From: Acetobacteraceae bacterium
Lineage (GTDB): Bacteria > Pseudomonadota > Alphaproteobacteria > Acetobacterales > Acetobacteraceae
NCBI GenBank assembly: GCA_030039695.1
Contig: JASHVB010000143.1
Coordinates: 1 to 7,803, forward strand
DNA: 7,803 nt
Direction: 5' to 3'
The notes below the pieces were generated by a model. It saw nothing but the letters and a program-made list of their open reading frames with translations, did not search any database and was not told the DNA's origin. The position numbers and the translations under genes are program-made. Within the stretch, counting starts at the first letter, position 1, and each line of letters begins with the position of its first letter. Positions 1 through 5,000 of this stretch are shown here, piece by piece.

Positions 1-951
1 ATCGCCGGCGGGCGGTTCGGCTGGAACATCGTCACATCAGGCGAGGATGCCGCGGCGCAGAATTTCGGCATGGATCAACTGCCGCCGCGCGAGCAACGCT
101 ATGCGATGGCCGACGAATACGTCGATCTGGTCTGCCAGTTGTTCGATTCGTGGGATCCGGACGCAGTGGTGACGGATCGCGACACCGGCACCTACGCCGA
201 TTACCGCAAGGTGCGGCCGATCCACTTCGAGGGGCGGTTTTTCAAAGTGCGTGGACCGCTCAACACGGTGCGTTCACCGCAAGGGCGACCGGTGTTTGTG
301 CAGGCCGGCGGCTCGCCACGCGGCCGGGCCTTCGCGGCGAAGCACGCGGATTCGATCATCGCGACGGCGAACGGCATCGCCGGGATGAAGGAGTACCGCG
401 ACGACGTGCGCCGCCATGCCGCGGCGTTTGGGCGCGATCCGGACGAGATCAAGGTGTTGTTCCTGGTCTATCCGATCATCGCCGAGACTGATGCGGACGC
501 CTATGCCAAGCGCGAACGCATGGTCTCGTCGCCTGCGTTCATCGAACGCGCGCTGGCGAGCGTGTCCACCGTGACCGATATCGACTTTTCGCGGTTCGAC
601 CTGGATCGGCCATTGCCACGGCTCACCACCAACGGCGAGCAAGGTTCGCTGGATAAATTCGCGCAGTGGGGCAGCGGCAAGACGCTGCGGCAGCTTGCCA
701 TGGAGCGGTTCGGTACGGTGCCGTCAGATGTCGAGTTCATCGGCTCGCCCGCAACGGTGGCGGAGCGCATGGGCAAGGTTGCCGAGGCGGTTGGTGGCGA
801 CGGGTTCCTGATCAGCACACCGTTCCAGCGTACCAGCCGGCGGTTCATCATCGAGGTGACTGAGGGGTTGGTGCCGGCGTTACAGCGGCGCGGCCTGGCT
901 CGCACAGCCTATGCGGGCAGGACGCTGCGCCAGGTACTGGGGGAGTTCTGA
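1..951 (+). CDS. NtaA/SnaA/DszA-family FMNH2-dependent monooxygenase, 5'-truncated by the window edge
   Basis: The frame is open from base 1 to the TGA at 949-951, giving 316 residues with no start in view. The first residues contain GGRFGWNIVTS, the GR-x-GWN-x-VTS signature of the nitrilotriacetate, pristinamycin IIA and dibenzothiophene-sulfone monooxygenase branch of the bacterial luciferase-like superfamily. Further family marks are the YADEY-like helix (here MADEYVDLVCQL), 'HFEGRFFKVRGPLN', 'QGRPVFVQAGGSPRGRAFAAKHAD' and the C-terminal 'GSPATVAERM...GDGFLI'. Family members usually have about 440-460 residues, so roughly 130 N-terminal residues should lie upstream. These are cytoplasmic TIM-barrel enzymes that use FMNH2 from a separate reductase and O2 to oxidise amines, sulfur compounds or similar substrates. 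The substrate cannot be read from the sequence, and no reductase is present here. An internal ATG at 70 lies behind the GWN motif, so it is not the true start. Confidence 0.93.
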   Translation: MAGGRFGWNIVTSGEDAAAQNFGMDQLPPREQRYAMADEYVDLVCQLFDSWDPDAVVTDRDTGTYADYRKVRPIHFEGRFFKVRGPLNTVRSPQGRPVFVQAGGSPRGRAFAAKHADSIIATANGIAGMKEYRDDVRRHAAAFGRDPDEIKVLFLVYPIIAETDADAYAKRERMVSSPAFIERALASVSTVTDIDFSRFDLDRPLPRLTTNGEQGSLDKFAQWGSGKTLRQLAMERFGTVPSDVEFIGSPATVAERMGKVAEAVGGDGFLISTPFQRTSRRFIIEVTEGLVPALQRRGLARTAYAGRTLRQVLGEF

Positions 952-1028
952 TCCCTGCTGGTTGCGGGTGACGCGCGACCTGCATCGGGCATGACACGCG
1001 GGTAAGGGCAGGGCAGAGCAGAGGCCAG

Positions 1029-1628
1029 TCACCCGATGACAAAATGCGCCTCGGTTGGCCGCCGCCCTATACCGTTGATCGGCAGAATATCCTGCGGGCA
1101 GGCCGAGAATGCGATCACCAAATCCATCTCCGCCTGCAGCACGACATAGCTACCCGGCGTTGACACCGGCGGTTCGAACGACAGCTTTCCATCGGCGGTC
1201 CACGGGATGTTCATAAAGAGATTGAGCGGGCTTGGCGTCTCGGGCGGGGCGAGGCCGAGATCGCGCATGCCCTGGGCCAGATTGTCCGTGCAGTTGTCGT
1301 GGTACTCGGTGCAACCCAGCCCCTGGTAGCGGAACACGTCGCACGCCGCCATCAGCGTGTCGTGGATGCCGCCCGAGGTATCCTCGCGCAGAGTGAGGAT
1401 GGGCCGGCGATGGTTGGTCAGCAATGCGTCGCCGACCGCGGGAATGAGGCGCTGCATGCTGGCACGACTGTGCTCCATGGACATGGATTCGTGCAGGTCG
1501 GCATGGCTGAACGCCCAGGTATCGATCACTTGTTGGCCGTGCGTATTGATCACCTTGATAGCCTGACCCCTGGCGACGAGCGCCGCCTTGCCGCGGCGGG
1601 CAGGGATCACAATCAGACCGTCCGGCAT
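1029..1628 (-). CDS. DUF1989 (urea carboxylase-associated family) protein
   Basis: This is a complete 199-residue protein with ATG at 1628-1626 and a GGAGGA ribosome-binding site just upstream on the minus strand. It shows the DUF1989 signature throughout: 'VINTHGQQVIDTWAF' (26-40), 'HRRPILTLREDTSGGIHDT' (73-91), 'RYQGLGCTEYHDNCTDNL' (100-117), 'PLNLFMNIP' (134-142), 'AEMDLVIAFSACPQD' (166-180) and 'INGIGRRPTEAH' (184-195). The length matches single-domain members. From family knowledge, DUF1989 proteins occur next to urea or guanidine carboxylases, and paired members form carboxyguanidine deiminase (CgdAB). Here there is a single DUF1989 gene with no carboxylase, allophanate hydrolase or second DUF1989 gene in view, so the substrate remains open. 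The gene is convergent with the monooxygenase on its downstream side (77 nt gap) and faces about 280 nt of non-coding DNA upstream. The family call is secure; a role in guanidine or urea metabolism is only inferred. Confidence 0.93.
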   Translation of the reverse strand: MPDGLIVIPARRGKAALVARGQAIKVINTHGQQVIDTWAFSHADLHESMSMEHSRASMQRLIPAVGDALLTNHRRPILTLREDTSGGIHDTLMAACDVFRYQGLGCTEYHDNCTDNLAQGMRDLGLAPPETPSPLNLFMNIPWTADGKLSFEPPVSTPGSYVVLQAEMDLVIAFSACPQDILPINGIGRRPTEAHFVIG

Positions 1629-1911
1629 GGCCCATCCTCCGTGCTGGCGTTACGGGCGAGGGAGTTTGCCAGAAACGGGCCAATCGTGGCGTCCGGCGCC
1701 GGCCCGGCGGATGCGCGATTGAGCCGGGGCCGGCACGGCGTTTGACCGTCGCCGACCGTGCTCGGGTGATCAAATTGTCATCATGCCCGAGTAAAATACC
1801 AAAAACTAGGCAGATGTCATGCCCGTGATCCGGTCATATTCAGCCAAAGAGGCTTGCGAATGAGCGCGTGGTAAGCAATCATGCCCACGACATGGGCATC
1901 GGGTGCCTTGC
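1629..1911. other. Intergenic region between divergent genes, with hairpin and repeated motif
   Basis: I see no convincing gene here. Next to the DUF1989 gene lies an imperfect GC hairpin: GCCGGCCCGGC at 1698-1708 against GCCGGGGCCGGC at 1723-1734, one bulged base, 14-nt loop. It has no T-tract, so it is more likely leader structure or chance in GC-rich DNA than a terminator. From 1761 to 1899 the base composition becomes more AT-rich (AAATTG, TAAAATACCAAAAA) and the motif CATGCCC recurs, which fits a promoter and operator region for the flanking divergent genes. I could not place a -35/-10 pair with acceptable spacing. Confidence 0.5.
1761..1899. promoter_or_regulatory. Candidate operator cluster: TCATGCCC-type repeats and dyads
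   Basis: CATGCCC occurs three times, at 1782-1788, 1818-1824 and 1880-1886, each preceded by T and A/G-rich context (TCATGCCCG, TCATGCCCG, TCATGCCCA). The third copy is half of a perfect dyad, ATGCCCA-cgaca-TGGGCAT, at 1881-1899. The first copy is in a second dyad: CTCGGG at 1761-1766 pairs with CCCGAG at 1786-1791, and TGAT at 1767-1770 pairs with ATCA at 1780-1783, leaving a two-base bulge. Recurrence in both orientations between divergent genes suggests binding of a dimeric regulator. No regulator gene lies adjacent, so this is pattern-based inference only. Confidence 0.35.
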
Positions 1912-2406
1912 ATGATCCAAGACCAAAGAACCCCACCATCGGACCGACGCGGGGAGAGGAGGCGGTGGCGCCGTGTGGTCGGGTATGCCGTCGAGATGCT
2001 TGAGACCGTCTTGCTCGCGGCTCTGCTGGCCGGCGCGCTGGTCTGCGCGGTCGGCGCGCTCAGTCTCCTTCCCCAGGTGCAGTTTGGACCCCCGGTGGGA
2101 GAAATCCTGACATTCCGGTTCTACGGCGAGCCCACGCCGAGTTGGCACGTGGACGCGATGCAGTCTTCGACCAACCGGCACTGCATTCTGAGTCCGGCGG
2201 TGATGGCGGCTACGCATGGCAGCATGGTGGTGGAGCGTCGGATGCCGGATGGCCGCACGTTCCTCGCTCACTGGGCGGGCGGCCCGACCAGCGACGACAC
2301 CGGGAATTGCGGCAGCGACGTCGAACTCACGATGGGCCTTGCCGCGATGCAGACGCTGGTGAGCGCGGATGCCAAGGCGGTGCACTGGCATTTCATTGGC
2401 TCATGA
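1912..2406 (+). CDS. Unrecognised single-pass membrane protein
   Basis: With the ATG at 1912 the product has 164 residues. A strongly basic N-terminal stretch (about residues 10-22, rich in Arg) precedes a clear hydrophobic segment at about 29-53 (ETVLLAALLAGALVCAVGAL). By the positive-inside rule this predicts a cytoplasmic N-terminus and a periplasmic C-terminal domain of about 110 residues. That domain has two cysteines (91 and 133) that could form a disulfide, and ends 'MQTLVSADAKAVHWHFIGS'. No known family was recognised. The start is uncertain: GTG at 1903 is also in frame, while the best Shine-Dalgarno match, AGGAGG at 1957-1962, would serve an in-frame GTG at 1975 (12-nt spacing) and give 143 residues with the membrane segment near the start. 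The amino-acid composition is plausible for a real protein and the frame is clean, but there is no homology argument. Confidence 0.6.
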   Translation: MIQDQRTPPSDRRGERRRWRRVVGYAVEMLETVLLAALLAGALVCAVGALSLLPQVQFGPPVGEILTFRFYGEPTPSWHVDAMQSSTNRHCILSPAVMAATHGSMVVERRMPDGRTFLAHWAGGPTSDDTGNCGSDVELTMGLAAMQTLVSADAKAVHWHFIGS

Positions 2407-2613
2407 GGCACGCGCGCCAGCGCTTCCGCACCGATGTCGCGAGGTCGCGGACAACAAGGAGCTTGGCCGATAGTCATCGCGTGAATCGTGGTGCCGTTTG
2501 CGATCGACGCAGCGGCCCACGGGGCACGTTCTAAAGGCTGACGTCGTCAGAGCGGGCCAGCGTCTGCCGCTCGTCGTGCTGTTCCTGTCCGGCGCCGGTG
2601 TGATCATGCTGTC

Positions 2614-2631
2614 CCCGCGCATGTGCGCGGG
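2614..2631. repeat. Perfect 8-bp-arm palindrome (CCCGCGCA-TG-TGCGCGGG)
   Basis: CCCGCGCA at 2614-2621 is followed by two bases and TGCGCGGG at 2624-2631. The core and flanks (GTCCCCGCGC...GCGCGGGAAA) resemble the stem of type I-E CRISPR repeats. However, there is one copy only, no spacer periodicity and no cas gene nearby, so it is annotated only as a palindrome. Confidence 0.6.
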
Positions 2632-2656
2632 AAAGCGACGTATGCTCATCGCGAGT

Positions 2657-2685
2657 TTGCCATGGGCCGAGGCGGCCCGTGGCAA
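2657..2685. terminator. Strong 13-bp hairpin behind hpaB (bidirectional terminator candidate)
   Basis: TTGCCATGGGCCG at 2657-2669 and CGGCCCGTGGCAA at 2673-2685 pair over 13 bp with a 3-base AGG loop. The one imperfect pair (T2663 with G2679) is a G-U wobble in plus-strand RNA and an A-C mismatch in minus-strand RNA. It begins 22 nt beyond the hpaB stop and lies between converging genes, where a terminator is expected. Neither side has a run of T, so it is not a canonical intrinsic terminator. It could still act as a 3'-end stabilising structure, or be a solitary repeat of the REP kind. Confidence 0.45.
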
Positions 2686-2707
2686 CGCGGAATGATATCG
2701 GGGTTGC

Positions 2708-4159
2708 CTACCTGCTCATCACCCGCTCCGACAGTCCGGCGGACTTCTGCACCACGCGCAGCGCCTCGTGCCAGTCGAAGTTGCGATATACCGCGTTCAG
2801 GTTCGCATAAGGTGGCGACTGGGCGAACAACTGGAACGTCAGCCGATGCCCGGCATAATCCGAATTCAACAGGTCACGTGCGAACGCCAGCAACTTGCGA
2901 CGGTCCTCCGCCGGCCAGTCCTCATTGACGGTGTAATACTTCTCGAGGAACGGCGCGGTCTCCGGATCGCGGAACGCCGCGACATCCGGCGTGACGCAGA
3001 TCTGCCCACCGCACAGCTCGCGCGCGATATGCATCATGTGGGGCAATTGCGATGACGCGAGCACGCGACCGGTCATCAGCAGCGACTGGTCGGGCATGAG
3101 TAACCCCGCCGGGCTGCGTTTGGCGCAGGCGATCGCCGCGGTGAGGTGCGCATTGATGCCCTCGCGATAACACGCAAGCTGCGCCAGCTTTTCCTGCACC
3201 GCCTGCTGGTGGTCCAGCCCGGTCTGTCGCGCATTGAACAGCGCCGCGCCGATCATGAAATCCGCCAGACGGATATTGCGCTGGACGAAGGCAAATGCGC
3301 TGTAGCGATGCAGGGTCGCGCGGATGAACGTGGCCGCTTTGGTATGGCGGTAGAACAACACGTCCTCCCACGGGATCAGCACGTCGTCGAACACCAGCAG
3401 GGTATCGACCTCGTCAAAGCGGTTGGACAGCGGGTAGTCCTGCGCCGGCGCACGACCGGCAAAGCCGGTGCGGCAGATGAACTTCAGGTTCGCCGCGCTG
3501 AGATTGCAGATGAAGCCAACCGCGTAATCCGAAAGCTGTGCATCACCCCAGTTGGCGATGGTCGGCTTGGTGAAGGCCTGGTTGGCATAGGCGGCCGCGG
3601 TTTCGTACTTGGCTCCGCGCACGATGATGCCGGCATCGGTCTCCTTCACCGCGTGCAGCAGCATGTCGGGGTCCTGGTCCTGTGGCCGCTTCGAGCGATC
3701 GCCCTTCGGATCAGTGTTCGCCGATACGTGGAACGGGTCCGCACGCACCACATGCTCCACGTGCCGGCGGATGTTGGCGGAGAACTGTGGGTTGACTTCG
3801 TTCAGCAGGTCCTGGCCATCATACAGCGACCACACCTCGCCAACCGTTTCGTCACCGACCCGGGTCACGACGCCTCCGATCTCGTCCAGCACGGCGTTCA
3901 CCGCGTCGCGCTTGGCGTGCCAGTCTTCGTGCGTCAGCGGCAGTTTGGTGCCGACCGCACAGGCTTCGCCGGTGTCGTCATTGTATGCCATGATCGGGGC
4001 ATGTTCCGGCTCGTGCGCCATGTCGTAGATTCGCGCGCGGACATCGACGATCGCTTTGAACATCGGATGCGTTGTCACGTCGCGCACACGTTCGCCGTTG
4101 ATCCAGACCTGGCGGCCGTCGCGGATTGAATCACGGTACTGCTGGCCGTTACGGATCAT
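2708..4159 (-). CDS. HpaB-family FADH2-dependent aromatic hydroxylase (4-hydroxyphenylacetate 3-monooxygenase-like)
   Basis: From ATG 4159-4157 the product has 483 residues, near the usual length (about 480-520). Family marks are 'RDSIRDGRQVWINGERVRDVTTHP' (9-32), 'VKETDAGIIVRGAKY' (171-185), 'DYPLSNRFDEVDTLLVFDDVLIPWEDVLFYR' (241-271) and the helical C-terminal part with 'ARELCGG' (379-385). Such enzymes hydroxylate phenols in the cytoplasm using FADH2 from a partner reductase (HpaC type). No reductase is encoded here. The four [4Fe-4S] ligands of 4-hydroxybutyryl-CoA dehydratase are not evident, so the monooxygenase branch is favoured. The frame stays open upstream to ATG 4324 (538 residues), but the extra 55 residues are unlike the family, and homology begins at about MIRNGQQYRDSI. 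The chosen start lacks a strong ribosome-binding site. The Tyr of the usual R-x-x-x-Y substrate motif appears replaced by Glu (R100...E104), so the substrate may not be 4-hydroxyphenylacetate. A LysR gene is divergent from it. Confidence 0.9.
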   Translation of the reverse strand: MIRNGQQYRDSIRDGRQVWINGERVRDVTTHPMFKAIVDVRARIYDMAHEPEHAPIMAYNDDTGEACAVGTKLPLTHEDWHAKRDAVNAVLDEIGGVVTRVGDETVGEVWSLYDGQDLLNEVNPQFSANIRRHVEHVVRADPFHVSANTDPKGDRSKRPQDQDPDMLLHAVKETDAGIIVRGAKYETAAAYANQAFTKPTIANWGDAQLSDYAVGFICNLSAANLKFICRTGFAGRAPAQDYPLSNRFDEVDTLLVFDDVLIPWEDVLFYRHTKAATFIRATLHRYSAFAFVQRNIRLADFMIGAALFNARQTGLDHQQAVQEKLAQLACYREGINAHLTAAIACAKRSPAGLLMPDQSLLMTGRVLASSQLPHMMHIARELCGGQICVTPDVAAFRDPETAPFLEKYYTVNEDWPAEDRRKLLAFARDLLNSDYAGHRLTFQLFAQSPPYANLNAVYRNFDWHEALRVVQKSAGLSERVMSR

Positions 4160-4399
4160 GGCTTTGATTCTGTCACCAAATGGGTTGAGCGAGGTCGGAT
4201 CATCCGGTTGCCGCGAACCAGCGACCGTACACAGCATCCCGAGCACGCGCCCGCTGCTTACGGCGCCGACCCGATCAGGCATAGCATCACCAGCGCCGCG
4301 AGCACCAGCGCTCGTAGAAATCATCGGTTCAATCCGAACAGTGTGCTGCGCTTCGGATGAGACACAACCGCGACCGAATGGCTCCGGTGGGTCTCAGCG

Positions 4400-4712
4400 C
4401 TCGCCGCTGATTGCACGCCTGCACATGAAGACCACCCGCGATGGTGACCATGTGGCATCCACGGTTAGGATTTCCCGCCGGGTCCGAGATGGTTCATCCG
4501 CTGCAAGGACTGCGCGTAGACGCTCCACGCCGACCAGAGCGGCAGCCGGACGATTCTCAAGACTGAAACGCCCCGCGTATGTTGGCCCGGGCGGAGGCCG
4601 CCCCGCTGACCGAGACCCGACGGTGGACACGCCACTGTCGGGCGCTTCGCTCAGCGAATCCGAGACAGCAGGTCGGCGATGATCTGCCGGCGTTCCTGAA
4701 CGCAGCCTCGTA
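4400..4712 (+). pseudogene. tnpB: Decayed 3' end of an IS200/IS605 (IS1341-type) tnpB
   Basis: In plus frame 2, positions 4445-4567 read W-stop-PCGIHG-stop-DFPPGPRWFIRCKDCA-stop-TLHADQSGSRTILK. The pattern C-G-(about 17)-FIRCKDC followed by LHAD-x-x-G-x-R-x-IL matches the C-terminal zinc ribbon and RuvC-III motif of TnpB (family form: F-x-C-x-x-CG...HAD-x-x-x-A-x-NI). The second CxxC is intact (Cys codons 4502 and 4511) and the RuvC-III Asp is at 4532. One cysteine of the first pair seems lost: TGA at 4445 stands where a CxxC would need Cys. Stops at 4445, 4466 and 4517 break the frame. After about 4560 a tail typical of such proteins continues in another frame ('AYVGPGGGRPADRDP', then 'SLSESETAGR'), which implies a frameshift. 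The 5' part of tnpB is not visible, so only a fragment remains. The call rests on motif memory without database support. Confidence 0.5.
4589..4658 (+). other. Three consecutive stem-loops upstream of the element end (possible omega RNA scaffold remnant)
   Basis: GGGCGG-AGG-CCGCCC lies at 4589-4603. Next comes CCCGACGGTGG at 4616-4626, pairing with CCACTGTCGGG at 4632-4642 over 11 bp with one G-U wobble on the plus strand and a 5-base loop. The third is TTCGCT-C-AGCGAA at 4645-4657. They lie between the TnpB zinc-ribbon codons and the right-end hairpin, where omega RNA scaffolds of TnpB systems are encoded. The wobble pair keeps the largest stem intact only in plus-strand RNA, the expected sense. 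High GC content makes short hairpins common, so the RNA interpretation is tentative. Confidence 0.35.
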
Positions 4713-4714
4713 GG

Positions 4715-4754
4715 CCAACAGGAACCCCCTCCCTTCAGGGAGCGGAGGAGGTCA
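4715..4754 (+). mobile_element. Right-end-like hairpin of an IS200/IS605-family element
   Basis: AGGAACCCC, then CTCCCTTCAGGGAG (4729-4742, a perfect 6-bp stem with TC loop), then a GGAGGAGGTCAG-type end follows the tnpB relic in the expected orientation. This resembles the familiar right end of IS200/IS605 elements, in which a C-rich/G-rich hairpin around CCTTCAGGG is followed by GGAGGATGTCA. By analogy the element would end near 4754, and in an active element the bases immediately beyond would be the guide of the omega RNA. No tnpA gene and no left end were found, so this is a remnant, not a mobile unit. Confidence 0.5.
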
Positions 4755-4826
4755 GCGTCGCGCTGGGTGTTTACGCAGTCGCCACGCTCACACTGGCACG
4801 GCAGACCCACCTGGGGTTCCTGCTGG
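4715..4826. repeat. Long-range inverted repeat flanking the element end
   Basis: CCAACAGGAACCCC at 4715-4728 and GGGGTTCCTGCTGG at 4813-4826 are inverted copies matching at 13 of 14 positions. The single difference (A4718 against C4823) becomes a U-G wobble in minus-strand RNA. They enclose 84 nt that hold two further small hairpins (CTCCCT-TC-AGGGAG and CAGCG-TCG-CGCTG). The structure could form a closed multi-branched RNA on the minus strand, or mark two opposing copies of the same short end sequence. Confidence 0.55.
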
Positions 4827-5000
4827 TATCGGCACCGCGCCGGTCGCATGCCTTGCCGCTTTCCGGCTCACCGTCGCCACCCGGACGCTGCATGGTGTCT
4901 GGCACCGCACTTTGTTCTGTTCGCCCTGCCTGATTCGCGGCTCCATCCCGGGCGATTTTGAATTGGCCGCCGTATAGCGAAGCCCCGCGAGGCAGACGAT

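Larger units (their letters stand above)
2407..2707. other. Gene-free convergent intergenic region
   Basis: This 301-nt stretch separates the plus-strand membrane-protein gene from the 3' end of hpaB. Short open frames exist on both strands (for example plus 2498-2695 and minus 2401-2685). They have Arg/Ser/Pro-rich, unfamiliar translations and no ribosome-binding sites, so I do not call them genes. The notable content is two strong palindromes, described separately at 2614-2631 and 2657-2685. Confidence 0.55.
4160..5000. other. Long non-coding stretch between divergent hpaB and lysR
   Basis: About 840 nt contain no intact gene that I can support. Positions 4160-4324 are open in the hpaB frame but are probably the 5' leader of that gene. 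Positions 4400-4754 carry the remains of an IS200/IS605-type element (described separately). Positions 4755-5000 should hold the promoter and operator of the LysR gene; I could not identify a confident -35/-10 pair or LysR box. Long open frames on either strand here are Arg/Ser/Pro-rich and look like products of high GC content. Confidence 0.55.

Noticed and set aside
1698..1734. GC-rich hairpin as an intrinsic terminator
   Set aside because: It lies upstream of the start of the DUF1989 gene rather than after a gene, and has a bulge and no T-run.
2614..2631. CRISPR array
   Set aside because: Only one repeat-like unit exists, without spacers, a second repeat or cas genes, so it is kept only as a palindrome.
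2401..2695. Short frames on both strands between the membrane-protein gene and hpaB
   Set aside because: They have no ribosome-binding sites and no homology signal, and strong palindromes occupy the same bases.
3146..4129. Long plus-strand open frame (327 codons)
   Set aside because: It is entirely antisense to hpaB, has a low-complexity Arg/Val/His-rich translation and shows no domain; such frames are common opposite GC-rich genes.
4250..4322. Short hydrophobic minus-strand frame (ALVLAALVMLCLIGSAP) resembling a signal peptide
   Set aside because: It ends at a stop after about 20 codons, has no clear start, and overlaps the hpaB leader; it is too short to support as a gene.
4056..4682. Plus-strand open frame of 208 codons as an intact gene
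   Set aside because: The first part is antisense to hpaB, and only its tail seems to belong to the decayed tnpB in a shifted frame; it is not one gene.
4715..4826. Group II intron or retron RNA as the source of the structured region
   Set aside because: No reverse-transcriptase motif or intron boundary GUGYG and domain V pattern was seen; the TnpB end explains the hairpin better.
4394..4849. Minus-strand open frame of 151 codons across the transposon relic
   Set aside because: Its translation is unfamiliar and Arg/Ser-rich, while the opposite strand in the same interval carries TnpB-like motifs, so it is more likely a shadow.
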